64,000 nt of DNA from Anaerocolumna xylanovorans DSM 12503 (GTDB taxonomy: Bacteria; Bacillota; Clostridia; Lachnospirales; Lachnospiraceae). The stretch spans positions 1-64,000 of the forward strand of contig NZ_FRFD01000009.1 in NCBI RefSeq assembly GCF_900143645.1. Direction: 5' to 3'. Positions 16,471-25,694 of this stretch are shown here, piece by piece. Below the pieces are notes generated by a model, which had not been told where the DNA came from, made no database searches, and saw nothing but the letters and a program-made list of their open reading frames with translations. The translations under genes were made by a program, and so were the position numbers. Position 1 is the first letter of the stretch. Every line of letters begins with the position of its first letter.

Positions 16471-17403
16471 ATGCCAAAGAAGAGAATAGTCGTTGCCTTG
16501 GGCAGAAATGCTTTCGGCGAAACGTTTCCTGAACAGCAGAAGGCAATTAAAAAGGCAGCAGGAGCAATTGCGGATTTGGTTGAAGATAATTATGATATTG
16601 TTATAACTCACAGCAATGGTCCCCAGGTGGGCATGCTCCATACTGCCATGACAGAATTTGCGAGGCTGGATAACCACTATACAGTGGCTCCCATGCCTGT
16701 ATGCAGCTCCCTAAGTCAGGGCTATATGGGATATGACCTTCAGAACATACTCCGTACGGAATTATTAAACAGAGGCCTTTACAAGCCGGTTGCCACCATC
16801 ATCACACAGGTAAAGGTAGACCCCTTTGACGAAGCCTTTGCAAATCCCACCAAAATCATAGGACGGTACATGTCCGAAGAGGAAGCCGAAAAAGAAAAAA
16901 AGAAGGGGAACCATGTTATAAAAGAAGAAAAGGGATACCGCAGAATCATTGCTTCTCCCAAGCCCCTTGAAATCTATGAGATTGATTCCATCAATGCTCT
17001 GCTGGCAGCAGGCCAGGTGGTAATTGCGGCAGGCGGCGGGGGCATTCCCGTACTGGAACAGGGTACTGTCTTAAAGGGTGCAAGTGCAGTAATTGAAAAG
17101 GATGCCACCAGTGCATTGCTTGCCGAAGCAGTAGGTGCACAGGTGCTTCTGTTCCTGACAGGCGTGGAGAAGGTTTCTTATGCCTATGGCCAGGCGAATG
17201 AGCATCCATTGGACACACTGACTGTCTTGGAAGCACAGGAATACATGAAAGATAATATATTTGAAGCAGGTTCCATCCTGCCTAAAGTTGAGGCTTCCGT
17301 TAAATTCATATCCGGCGGTGATGACAGAAAAGCTGTCGTTACCCACATCAGCAAAGCTCTCGATGCCATACACGGAAAGACCGGAACCCATTTTATCAAA
17401 TAA
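16471..17403 (+). CDS. arcC: Carbamate kinase, 310 aa
   Basis: Catalyses carbamoyl phosphate plus ADP to ATP, CO2 and ammonia, the last step of arginine deiminase or related ureido catabolism. Amino-acid kinase fold motifs are visible: ALGRNAFG at the N terminus, THSNGPQVGMLHTAMTEF, AAGGGGIPV near residue 190 and KDATSALLAEAVGAQVLLFLTGVE. The usual GGNAL loop reads GRNAF here. ATG 16471 follows AAAGAGG. It stands alone: no arcA, argF or carbamoyltransferase gene is nearby, so its carbamoyl phosphate source is not shown by context. Followed by a strong terminator. Confidence 0.93.
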   Translation: MPKKRIVVALGRNAFGETFPEQQKAIKKAAGAIADLVEDNYDIVITHSNGPQVGMLHTAMTEFARLDNHYTVAPMPVCSSLSQGYMGYDLQNILRTELLNRGLYKPVATIITQVKVDPFDEAFANPTKIIGRYMSEEEAEKEKKKGNHVIKEEKGYRRIIASPKPLEIYEIDSINALLAAGQVVIAAGGGGIPVLEQGTVLKGASAVIEKDATSALLAEAVGAQVLLFLTGVEKVSYAYGQANEHPLDTLTVLEAQEYMKDNIFEAGSILPKVEASVKFISGGDDRKAVVTHISKALDAIHGKTGTHFIK

Positions 17404-17422
17404 CATCTTCAAAACTATATAA

Positions 17423-17475
17423 AAAAGACCTTAGCATCTTAAGAGACATTCTCTCCTAAAGTGCTAAGGTCTTTT
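17423..17475. terminator. Bidirectional terminator
   Basis: AAAAGACCTTAGCA (17423-17436) pairs with TGCTAAGGTCTTTT (17462-17475). It separates carbamate kinase (plus) and the H-NOX chemoreceptor (minus), which converge here. Confidence 0.9.
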
Positions 17476-17488
17476 ATTAATTCATAAT

Positions 17489-19282
17489 TTATATAATATA
17501 GTTGCTTAAATCTTCCTGGAAATTCTGTATCATGGTATCAAATACTGTAATTTGTTCCGTAAGCTTTTTAATCTGCTCTACATAAACGGTTACGTTGGAA
17601 TTTGCCTCCTGGGTGGATGCGGAATTTTCCTCTGCAATGGCCGCCAGGTTCTGGATACCATCAAAAAGTACGGTTATGTTATCTGCCTCTGATTTTAATT
17701 CCGTGGAATTCTTAATGAGAAATTCGGATACCACTTTCAGATTCTGGTTCATCTGGCTGGACTTCATAACGGCATTTGTCAGCTTGGTATTCTCACTTTC
17801 CAATACCATGTACTGGGTGTCTATGCCCTCTACCACAACACCGATACTGGAAGCAAAGTTCATAAGGCTTTCGTTTATCTGCTTTACTGCCTGGTTGGTT
17901 TCTTCCGAAAGTTTTCTGACCTCTTCTGCTACAACGGTAAAGCCTTTTCCTGCTTCTCCTGCCCTTGCTGCTTCAATAGATGCATTTAAAGCCAGCAGAT
18001 TTATCTGCTTTGCAATTGCAGCTACAATCAATACGATTTGAGTGATATCATCTGCATTGTTCTTTAAATCCGTACTTTCCTTTTTGATGTTGCTAAAGCT
18101 GTATAAAACATTCGTAATCTGTCCAGCCGTAGCCTGTACATTCTCAAAGCTTTCCTCAATACCGGTAACTGCCTCTTCAATCTGTGTTTTATTCTTCTGT
18201 CCATCATTGGAAATACCTGTTACATTCTGAACGCTTCCGTCCAGGATGGTTATGGCCTTTGTGGTATCCTCTGCCTGGGTAATGGCAGCCTGTGCAACCT
18301 GGTCAAGAACAGCTGTGATATCGTCCGAGGTATTCTTCATGGTTCCGGCAATCTCTGAAACTGACTTATTAAAGGTGTACAATTCGTCTACAATTGCATT
18401 AAAGCCAATGAAATCCTTCTGGATATTTCTCTTGATTTCATTTATCTGCTCCATATAGGTTTCATATTCATCCCCTGATTCTAAAACAATGGACTCTACA
18501 AATTTACGGCCGCTTAGGTTTTTAAGTTCCTGTATAATCATCTTTTTCGGACGGTTTAAGAGACCACTTGACAATACTGAAATTACGAATGCCACCGCAG
18601 CTATTACCACTGTTTTTAGCCAGCCCTCTGATAATAAAAGAGAGGAAGCAGCAACAACTACCGTATTGACAACTGCAGCTTTTGCACCTGTATTTTTTAT
18701 AAAGCCTAAAGATAGGAGTTTGTTGATACGGTACTTTTTAGTAGACTGGATTTCCTTCTCAAAGGTTATTTTTAACTGTGTTTCTTCTTCCTTCTGATAC
18801 AGGATTTCAATATTGGCGTTTTCATTAAAATGCTTGATAGCGCCTTGTGTCAAACCAATAAGATAGTCAACCATTCCTCTTTTAGAACGGTATGTAAATA
18901 ATATTTCATGGGAAGAGATGGGAACTACATCAAGGAGGGGAGGCTTTGCTCCTCGGAAACGCTTCATTACTATTATATGGACATCATTCATAGATTTCAG
19001 GAACTGGTAAGCAGATTCATGACGGAAAAATCCCGGGTAGTTCTTGCTGAAGGTTTTTATATTCTCTTCACCCATGGTATTCCAAATTTCTTTTGTTGTT
19101 TTGCCTAACTGGTTTCCGATATGATCGACAATTCCTCTTGCTACTCTGTCTTCAACGTCCTCAAAGGGCGTAAATATATGGTCATTCGAAAGGTTAAAAT
19201 TCTTCAAAGCATTATTTACAACCTCATTGCCATACAATTTTCTGCAGGATTGCACCCAGGATGAAACAACTGTACCTTTCAT
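17489..19282 (-). CDS. H-NOX (heme NO/O2-binding) chemoreceptor, 597 aa
   Basis: Methyl-accepting chemotaxis protein with an N-terminal heme sensor. Residues 1-182 are an H-NOX domain starting MKGTVVSSW. The proximal heme ligand is His102 in NDVHIIV, with Pro115 in GAKPPLL and the heme-propionate motif YRSKR (Tyr131, Ser133, Arg135). Trp9, Asn74 and Tyr140, the distal O2-binding triad of the Thermoanaerobacter H-NOX, are all present at the same positions. Two membrane helices follow at about 205-240, then the signalling domain with hairpin tip LLALNASIEAARAGEAGKGF. No periplasmic domain or clear HAMP is seen, so sensing is cytoplasmic. ATG 19282 follows AGGAGG. Confidence 0.95.
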   Translation of the reverse strand: MKGTVVSSWVQSCRKLYGNEVVNNALKNFNLSNDHIFTPFEDVEDRVARGIVDHIGNQLGKTTKEIWNTMGEENIKTFSKNYPGFFRHESAYQFLKSMNDVHIIVMKRFRGAKPPLLDVVPISSHEILFTYRSKRGMVDYLIGLTQGAIKHFNENANIEILYQKEEETQLKITFEKEIQSTKKYRINKLLSLGFIKNTGAKAAVVNTVVVAASSLLLSEGWLKTVVIAAVAFVISVLSSGLLNRPKKMIIQELKNLSGRKFVESIVLESGDEYETYMEQINEIKRNIQKDFIGFNAIVDELYTFNKSVSEIAGTMKNTSDDITAVLDQVAQAAITQAEDTTKAITILDGSVQNVTGISNDGQKNKTQIEEAVTGIEESFENVQATAGQITNVLYSFSNIKKESTDLKNNADDITQIVLIVAAIAKQINLLALNASIEAARAGEAGKGFTVVAEEVRKLSEETNQAVKQINESLMNFASSIGVVVEGIDTQYMVLESENTKLTNAVMKSSQMNQNLKVVSEFLIKNSTELKSEADNITVLFDGIQNLAAIAEENSASTQEANSNVTVYVEQIKKLTEQITVFDTMIQNFQEDLSNYII

Positions 19283-19356
19283 AAATTTCCTCCTTAAAAA
19301 GATATTTTATTCTCAAATATAGCACATTTCCCTATTTTATCCGAATAACTCCTTTC

Positions 19357-19385
19357 ATTATAAAACATCTTTTTCAGAAACACAA
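19357..19385 (-). promoter_or_regulatory. H-NOX chemoreceptor promoter (sigma-A type)
   Basis: On the minus strand TTGTGT (19380-19385) and TATAAT (19357-19362) are spaced 17 bp, about 75 nt before the start codon. No flagellar sigma-D type promoter was recognised. Confidence 0.5.
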
Positions 19386-19452
19386 TATGGCAAAGTATCA
19401 TACTTTTTTGTTATGCATAGAATAACTATTATGATTAAGGATGGTGGCAAAA

Positions 19453-21306
19453 TTGTGCGGTATAGCAGGTTTTTGCAGCTTCAAGGAGAATTACACCAGC
19501 AGATCCGCTAAATGGCAGAATATTCTGGCAAATATGAAAAACTGTATTAAGCACAGGGGTCCTGATGAAGATGGATACATGCTGGATGAACATACCGGTT
19601 TTGCCCATGCCAGGCTCTCCATTATCGACCTGACAAACGGCAAACAGCCTATGAGCAGAAAGATTGGGAACCGGTTATATACGATTATATATAACGGTGA
19701 ACTCTATAATACCGCCGAATTACGGGAGAATTTAGAGCTTAGGGGATGGCGCTTTCAGACCACCAGCGATACAGAGGTTATTTTGGTGGGAATTATTGAG
19801 TACGGAAATGACTTTGTAAAGGAATTAAACGGTATCTTTGCATTTGCTATCTGGGACTCCTATAATGAAACCCTAAGCATCTTCAGGGACCGCCTGGGAA
19901 TAAAACCTCTTTTTTATACCGTAACAAATTCTGTCTGCGTGTTTGGCTCGGAATTAAAAGTGCTCTTTGAATATCCCGGAATAAGCCCCATAGTTGACCG
20001 TGACGGTCTTTGTGAGGTATTTGGCCTTGGTCCTGCCAGAACTTATGGAAACGGCGTATTTAAAGACTGCAAAGAAGTCCTTCCGGGCTACTATAATGTG
20101 TATACCCGTGACGGCATGAAAATGTACCAATACTGGAAACTGACCAGCAGGCCCCACACGGATTCCTACGAGGAAACCATTGAAAAGACCGCCTTCTTGC
20201 TAAAAGATTCCATTATAAGACAGATGGTATCGGATATTCCTATCTGCACCTTTCTCTCCGGCGGTGTTGACAGCAGTATTGTAACCGCAGTCTGTGCCAG
20301 TGAGCTTAGTAAAAGAGGGGAAAGACTTAATACCTTCTCCTTCGACTTTGCCGGTAATGATAAATATTTTAAGGCAAATGATTTTCAGCCCTCCAGAGAC
20401 CGTCCTTATGTAGATTTAATGGTGAAACATTTCAACACTAATCACACTTATTTAGAATGTGATAATATCAAGCTTGCGGATGCCCTGTATAAAGCAGTGG
20501 ATGCAAAGGATCTGCCCGGTATGGCAGATGTGGATTCCTCCTTGCTGTACTTTTGCAGCGAAGTAAAAAAATATAATAAAGTTACTCTAACCGGTGAATG
20601 TGCCGATGAAATCTTTGGCGGGTATCCCTGGTTTCACAGTAAAGAAGCCTTTGAAGCCCATGCCTTTCCCTGGTCCAGAAATATTCTCCCCAGAACGCAG
20701 CTATTAAAGGATGACCTTCTGAAGGATCTTAATCTTGAGGATTACATCAATAAAACCTACGAAGCTTCCGTCTCTGAAACTCCAAAACTTTCCTCTGAAA
20801 GCCCGGAAGAGAGCAGGCGCAGAGAAATCTCTTATCTTAATATTAAATGGTTTATGGCAACTCTTTTAGACCGCATGGACAGAACCAGTATGTTTTCAGG
20901 CCTGGAAGCCAGGGTCCCTTTGGCAGACCATAGAATACTGGATTATGTCTGGAATGTCCCCTGGGATATCAAATGCCGGAATGGCGTAGTAAAGCATCTG
21001 CTCCGGGAATCTGCCAAAGGTCTTCTTCCGGATGAAGTACTCTACCGCAAAAAAAGCCCCTATCCCAAAACCTATAATCCCCACTATGAAGGTATCCTTG
21101 CTGACCGCCTTGGAGAAATACTAAAAGATCCTTCCTCTCCTATTAACCGGTTAGTCGATAAGCAAAAAATCGCAGACTTTCTCTCCACTCCTTCCGATTA
21201 TGGAAAGCCCTGGTTTGGCCAGTTAATGGCAGGTCCGCAAATGTTAGCTTATCTTCTGCAGATTAATTATTGGCTTGATAAGTATAAGATTACACTTGCC
21301 ATTTAA
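19453..21306 (+). CDS. asnB: Asparagine synthase (glutamine-hydrolysing), 617 aa
   Basis: ATP-dependent conversion of aspartate and glutamine to asparagine and glutamate. The N-terminal glutaminase domain starts CGIAGFCSF with the nucleophile Cys, then NCIKHRGPDEDGY and YNGELYN. The synthetase domain has the ATP pyrophosphatase loop TFLSGGVDSSIV near residue 260, plus LTGECADEIFGGYPWF and MDRTSMFSGLEARVPLADH. The nucleophile must be residue 2, so the start is TTG at 19453 (TTG TGC), with GGTGG five bases upstream; the ATG at 19441 would bury the Cys at position 6. Monocistronic with its own terminator. Confidence 0.94.
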   Translation: MCGIAGFCSFKENYTSRSAKWQNILANMKNCIKHRGPDEDGYMLDEHTGFAHARLSIIDLTNGKQPMSRKIGNRLYTIIYNGELYNTAELRENLELRGWRFQTTSDTEVILVGIIEYGNDFVKELNGIFAFAIWDSYNETLSIFRDRLGIKPLFYTVTNSVCVFGSELKVLFEYPGISPIVDRDGLCEVFGLGPARTYGNGVFKDCKEVLPGYYNVYTRDGMKMYQYWKLTSRPHTDSYEETIEKTAFLLKDSIIRQMVSDIPICTFLSGGVDSSIVTAVCASELSKRGERLNTFSFDFAGNDKYFKANDFQPSRDRPYVDLMVKHFNTNHTYLECDNIKLADALYKAVDAKDLPGMADVDSSLLYFCSEVKKYNKVTLTGECADEIFGGYPWFHSKEAFEAHAFPWSRNILPRTQLLKDDLLKDLNLEDYINKTYEASVSETPKLSSESPEESRRREISYLNIKWFMATLLDRMDRTSMFSGLEARVPLADHRILDYVWNVPWDIKCRNGVVKHLLRESAKGLLPDEVLYRKKSPYPKTYNPHYEGILADRLGEILKDPSSPINRLVDKQKIADFLSTPSDYGKPWFGQLMAGPQMLAYLLQINYWLDKYKITLAI

Positions 21307-21318
21307 AATACTTAGATT

Positions 21319-21384
21319 AAAAAGAGCTTCTAAGATTAGAGTGCTGCCGTTTGTTAACACACTCTTTTCTTAGAAGCTTTTTTA
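21319..21384. terminator. Terminator after asnB
   Basis: AAAAAGAGCTTCTAAGA pairs with TCTTAGAAGCTTTTTT with an inner AGAGTG/CACTCT stem. T tracts lie on both strands between convergent genes. Confidence 0.88.
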
Positions 21385-21403
21385 TTAAAAGCGTTTCATG
21401 CCG

Positions 21404-23104
21404 TTAGGCTTTTACCTTAAAGAAAGCAATTAATTTATTTAAGGTATCTGCGCTTTTCTCATTTAACTTTACCTGCTCTAAAACCTCCGCGGTTTTTTCA
21501 GCAATGGAAGAAGATTTTTCAGCAATATCGGAAGCTCCCTTTGCTCCTTCATTGGTCGCCAGTGTTACCTCTTCAATGGCAGTCCTTATATATTGTATGG
21601 ATTGCTTTAACTTTTCTGTTGTATCTGTTAGCTCTGATACCATCCCTTCGACGGTATTAGCATCCATATCATACTGTTCTCCGATACGGACCGTATTTTC
21701 ATAGTCCTTGATCACCTGATTATCCACAAAGTTTAAGATATTCTGTGAATCCATTACCAATTCTTCCACCGCATCTGCTACCAGAGAGGAGATTGATTCT
21801 ATCTTTGAAACAGCTGCCTTGGAATCCTCTGCTAATATACGAATCTGCTCTGCAACAACCGCAAATCCTTTTCCGGCTTCACCTGCTCTGGCAGATTCAA
21901 TGGATGCATTGAGTGCCAAAAGGTTCGTCTGGGACGTAATGGAGAGAATTGTCTGGGATAAAGACTTGATTTCTTCAATTGCCTTTGTCTTTTCTATGGA
22001 ATTTCTAAGCTTCTTATTGGCAGCATCATATGCTGTAACTGCTGTCTGCTGGGAGCCTAAAGCCGATCGCTTTAATCCGTCTGCTCTTCCTTTGATCTGC
22101 ACGGATACCGTAAGGCCATTTTCCAGCTTCTCTGCTACGGAAATAATCTCACCTTCTATATCTCCTGCCGTATTGCTGATTTCCTGAACAGATGCGGCTG
22201 TTTCTTCCATTCCTGCTGAGAGTTCCTCTGTTGTGGCAGAAATATTTTCAATATCATCATAAACATTGTTAGCGCTGGTTACCATGCCATCAATGGATTC
22301 CTTTATCTTTCTGCTTTCAGTATGAATATTCTCCAATATTTTCAGTATGTTCTGCTGCATACGGGTAAATGAACGGTTGATATCACCGGACTCATCACGC
22401 CGCAGCATCTGCTTCTCCGAAAAGATTCCCGTCAGATCGCCTTCTTCTATTTTGGACATGCTTTCTTTGATCTTAGAGAAACTTTTGGATATAAAATGCC
22501 CCAATATGTAAGAAACCACAAATCCCGCTACCAGCATTATTCCAAGTATTGCAATGATATGAACTGAACTGCTTAGCAAATGTTTATCGATATCCTTTGT
22601 ATAAATACCGTTAAACCACATACCAACTACATTGTTATTCTCATCCAGTATAGGTACATAATAGGCATAAGCTTCTTTTTTCAGGATGACTGCTTTATCG
22701 GAATATATTTTTTTATCCTTAATTACAGTCTCGGCAACATTATCAGCTGCCTTCGTCCCAACTACCCTGCTGCCGTCAGCATCCTTTATTGTTGTTACCG
22801 CCCTGGTATCTCCTGCAAAAAGAGTATACATTACTCCTGTTTCCTGGGATAACTTATCCAGAAGTTCTGTATTGTCATTCATCAGGGTATCTCCCTTATA
22901 AATCTTGTCACCATCTGTATGCCACTGCCCCGGTATCTCACTGTCCAAAAGAAGCAGCCCGCTGGCAGAGTTGCTGGCCAGTCTTTCCTTAATCTCCTCC
23001 AGTACTACATCCTTAACCGTCATTCGAAAGAAAATACCTACAGTCGCAATAAAGCAAAGTAACACCGCTGCTGCTGCAATTGATATCTTATGTTTTATCT
23101 TCAT
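21404..23104 (-). CDS. Methyl-accepting chemotaxis protein with Cache-type sensor, 566 aa
   Basis: Membrane chemoreceptor. Helix 1 is at about residues 8-28, an extracytoplasmic single-Cache-like domain at about 30-180 (LMNDNTELLDKLSQETGVMY, KEAYAYYVPILDENNNVVG, WFNGIYTKDID), helix 2 at about 183-205 and a HAMP region at about 205-260. The signalling domain follows with tip TNLLALNASIESARAGEAGK. The Cache part is the type that binds small carboxylates or amino acids; the ligand is unknown. The ribosome site is poor (GACGG). It is convergent with asnB and not linked to other chemotaxis genes. Confidence 0.93.
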   Translation of the reverse strand: MKIKHKISIAAAAVLLCFIATVGIFFRMTVKDVVLEEIKERLASNSASGLLLLDSEIPGQWHTDGDKIYKGDTLMNDNTELLDKLSQETGVMYTLFAGDTRAVTTIKDADGSRVVGTKAADNVAETVIKDKKIYSDKAVILKKEAYAYYVPILDENNNVVGMWFNGIYTKDIDKHLLSSSVHIIAILGIMLVAGFVVSYILGHFISKSFSKIKESMSKIEEGDLTGIFSEKQMLRRDESGDINRSFTRMQQNILKILENIHTESRKIKESIDGMVTSANNVYDDIENISATTEELSAGMEETAASVQEISNTAGDIEGEIISVAEKLENGLTVSVQIKGRADGLKRSALGSQQTAVTAYDAANKKLRNSIEKTKAIEEIKSLSQTILSITSQTNLLALNASIESARAGEAGKGFAVVAEQIRILAEDSKAAVSKIESISSLVADAVEELVMDSQNILNFVDNQVIKDYENTVRIGEQYDMDANTVEGMVSELTDTTEKLKQSIQYIRTAIEEVTLATNEGAKGASDIAEKSSSIAEKTAEVLEQVKLNEKSADTLNKLIAFFKVKA

Positions 23105-23278
23105 AAACCGTCTACGCTAATATCCTAACGTTTTTCCTTTCATAGATTTTTGCTATGCACCTATTATACCTCGGTACAGGTGACAAAACAATCCTTAAAA
23201 CGATAAAATGCAGCCGGATTTATGCAAATTCCGACTGCACTGTATATTATCTTAGTATTTCTTTCTTTTCTTCTTTCT

Positions 23279-24184
23279 TTAAAATACCGGCACTACTGCT
23301 CCCTGCCATTTATCCTCAATGAATTTCTTGGTTTCTTCCGAGGTAACCGCTTTGATAAGAGCTTTTGTCTTATCGGATTCTTCATTTCCTTCTTTTACTA
23401 CGATTACATTTGCATATGTTTTTGCTGCATCTGAGGAAGCATCTTCTACTAACAGGGCATCCGTTGAAGCGGAAAGTCCTTCGCTTAAAGCATAATTTCC
23501 GTTAATAACAGCAGCATCCACATCCTGTAATACCTTTGCAGTCTGTGCGGCTTCAATTTCAACAATCTTTAGCTTTTTAGGATTTTCAGTAATATCCTTT
23601 ATAGTAGCGTCCAGTCCGATATTTTCCTTTAATTTAATAAGACCTGCTTTTTCTAATAAAAGTAAAGCTCTTGCTTCATTAGTGGTATCATTGGGAACTG
23701 CAATTTGCGCTCCTTCAGCCAGGGCATCAAGAGTCTTTGTCTTGCCGGGATAAATTCCAAGAGGCTCAAAATGTACGTTTGCCACTGCCTTTAAATGTGT
23801 ACCGTTCTTGGAATTGAAATCATCAAGATAGGGTACATGCTGGAAGAAGTTAGCATCCAGGCTTCCGTCCTCAGTAGCTACATTAGGCTGTATATAGTCG
23901 GTATACTCAACTACCTTAATAGAATATCCCTGTTCTGCAAGAGAATTCTTCACTGCATCGGAATTTAAAATGGTGGCATGAGGTTCAACAGTAGCTCCAA
24001 CTACTATTTCTGTTAATTCTTTCTGGTCTGCTTTCTGATCATCAGAAGTTGTTTCTTTTGTAGGTTCTGCAGTAGGGGTGCTCTCTGATCCGGCCGTATT
24101 ATTCTTTGTTCCGCAGCCTGCAAGTAAGGTCCCCACCAATAATAAACTTAATACAGATGCTGCCAGTCTTTTCGCTTTTTTCAT
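23279..24184 (-). CDS. metQ: MetQ/NlpA-family substrate-binding lipoprotein, 301 aa
   Basis: Extracellular lipid-anchored binding protein of a methionine-uptake type ABC importer. Signal peptide with lipobox LLAGC and lipidated Cys near residue 24, then a Thr/Ser/Glu-rich linker. NlpA family blocks include EIVVGATVEPHATILNSDAV, GYSIKVVEYTDYIQPN, LDANFFQHVPYLDDFN, IAVPNDTTNEARALLLLEKAG and DAAVINGNYALSEG. ATG 24184 follows GGAGA; a TTG six bases upstream is too close. It follows metI by only 2 bp. Substrate is probably methionine, but NlpA proteins vary and no methionine riboswitch precedes the operon. Confidence 0.9.
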   Translation of the reverse strand: MKKAKRLAASVLSLLLVGTLLAGCGTKNNTAGSESTPTAEPTKETTSDDQKADQKELTEIVVGATVEPHATILNSDAVKNSLAEQGYSIKVVEYTDYIQPNVATEDGSLDANFFQHVPYLDDFNSKNGTHLKAVANVHFEPLGIYPGKTKTLDALAEGAQIAVPNDTTNEARALLLLEKAGLIKLKENIGLDATIKDITENPKKLKIVEIEAAQTAKVLQDVDAAVINGNYALSEGLSASTDALLVEDASSDAAKTYANVIVVKEGNEESDKTKALIKAVTSEETKKFIEDKWQGAVVPVF

Positions 24185-24186
24185 AA

Positions 24187-24879
24187 TCAATTCTCTCCTT
24201 TTCCTCTTTTATCAATCTTCTTGGACAAAAAATGTCCCATACTTTGGATTATCTGAACCATAATGATGAGCAGAATAATAGTTGCAACCATAACATCTGC
24301 CTCATATCTGTAGTAGCCGAATCTTAATGCGATATCTCCTAAGCCTCTTCCTCCTACGGCTCCTGCCATTGCTGTGTATCCTACCAGGGTTATCGTTGCA
24401 AGTGAAGCTCCCATAATGAGCGAAGGCAATGCTTCCGGAAGCAGTACTTTGTATATTATCTGCAGGGTGTCAGCTCCCATTGCTTTAGCGGCTTCAATCA
24501 CACCGGCATCCACCTCTCTTAGGGAATTCTCCACCATTCTTCCTACAAAGGGTGTCGCTGCAATGATAAGAGGTACTGTTGCTGCCTCGGGCCCTATGGT
24601 AGTTCCCGCTATTATTCTGGTAACAGGCATAACCGCTACCAATAATATAATAAAGGGAATGGATCTGCCTATATTGATGATAAAGCCTAATATACTGTTA
24701 AGTACCGGAAGCGGGCGAATCCCGCCTTTTCTTGTTACTTCTGTCAAAATCCCAATGGGAATACCCATTATGTAAGCTGCTGCCACTGAGGCAAAGACCA
24801 TAAAAAGAGTATCTAAAATTCCTTGAAAAAGCATACTTCCATAGTCGGAATACAACGTCTTTAGTACCTGAATATCCAT
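24187..24879 (-). CDS. metI: Methionine-type ABC transporter permease, 230 aa
   Basis: Inner-membrane permease of the MetNIQ importer with five to six helices (first at about 20-42). The coupling-helix motif EAAKAMGADTLQIIYKVLLPEALPSL corresponds to the EAA loop (quoted by its parts EAAKAMGADTLQ and LLPEALPSL). GRSIPFIILLVAVMPVTRI is the family block near residue 75. Length is typical for MetI. Its ATG overlaps the metN stop codon, showing translational coupling, and metQ follows by 2 bp. Confidence 0.95.
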   Translation of the reverse strand: MDIQVLKTLYSDYGSMLFQGILDTLFMVFASVAAAYIMGIPIGILTEVTRKGGIRPLPVLNSILGFIINIGRSIPFIILLVAVMPVTRIIAGTTIGPEAATVPLIIAATPFVGRMVENSLREVDAGVIEAAKAMGADTLQIIYKVLLPEALPSLIMGASLATITLVGYTAMAGAVGGRGLGDIALRFGYYRYEADVMVATIILLIIMVQIIQSMGHFLSKKIDKRGKGEN

Positions 24880-25694
24880 TATTCTTCCCCTCCCCCTAAT
24901 AACTGTGCTACAATTTCCGATGAGGTATCACTAAACACCTCTCTGGTATAACCGGAGGCTACAATCTCTGATTTGTCCAGAACAGCAACTTTGTTGCATA
25001 TCTTTTGCACCACATTCATTTCATGGGTAATCATAATGATGGTAACTTTAGTCTCCTCATTAATCCTCTTTAGCAGCTTTAGTATGGATTCCGTGGTTCT
25101 GCTGTCAAGAGCGGAGGTTGCTTCATCACACAGAAGGATGGAAGGATTTGTAGCAAGTGCTCTTGCAATTGCTACCCTTTGACGCTGTCCGCCGCTTAGT
25201 TTGGAAGGATATTCATACTTTTTCTCCTCTAAGTCTACCAGCTTAAGTAATTCATCTACCCGTCTTCCTATTTCTTTTTTCTTAAGGCTCCTCTTCTTAA
25301 AAAATCCAAGTTTTTTGTAGTCCTCATCGGATATACCGGGAATCTTATAATCCTTTACCCTTGTTATTTCAAGGCCAAAGGCAATATTTTTGCTTACATT
25401 CTTTTGCATCAGCAGATTAAAATTCTGAAAGATCATTCCGATTTGTTTCCGAAGAGAGAGTAACTCCCTGCCTTTTTTCTTAGTTATATCCACTCCTTCA
25501 ATAAGAATGCTTCCTCTGGTAGGCCTTTCCAGCAGATTCAAGCATCTGATAAAAGTACTTTTACCGGCCCCGCTCATTCCTATTATTCCAAAGATATCTC
25601 CATCTTCAATTACCAGATTAACGTCATTTAGAACTGTAAGCTTTTTATTCTTAGCAATTGAAAATTCCTTTGTTAACTGTTTTACTTCAATCAT
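24879..25694 (-). CDS. metN: Methionine-type ABC transporter ATP-binding protein, 271 aa
   Basis: ATPase of the importer: Walker A GMSGAGKST, signature LSGGQRQRVAIARAL, Walker B SILLCDEATSALD and the MetN-typical ITHEMNVVQKICNKVAVL. Two differences from classical MetN stand out: the C-terminal ACT-like NIL domain that mediates feedback by methionine is missing (271 aa against about 340), and about 30 extra residues, rich in Lys (VKDYKIPGISDEDYKKLGFF), are inserted in the helical subdomain at about 115-147. First gene of metN-metI-metQ with a sigma-A promoter at 25837-25866. Confidence 0.92.
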   Translation of the reverse strand: MIEVKQLTKEFSIAKNKKLTVLNDVNLVIEDGDIFGIIGMSGAGKSTFIRCLNLLERPTRGSILIEGVDITKKKGRELLSLRKQIGMIFQNFNLLMQKNVSKNIAFGLEITRVKDYKIPGISDEDYKKLGFFKKRSLKKKEIGRRVDELLKLVDLEEKKYEYPSKLSGGQRQRVAIARALATNPSILLCDEATSALDSRTTESILKLLKRINEETKVTIIMITHEMNVVQKICNKVAVLDKSEIVASGYTREVFSDTSSEIVAQLLGGGEE

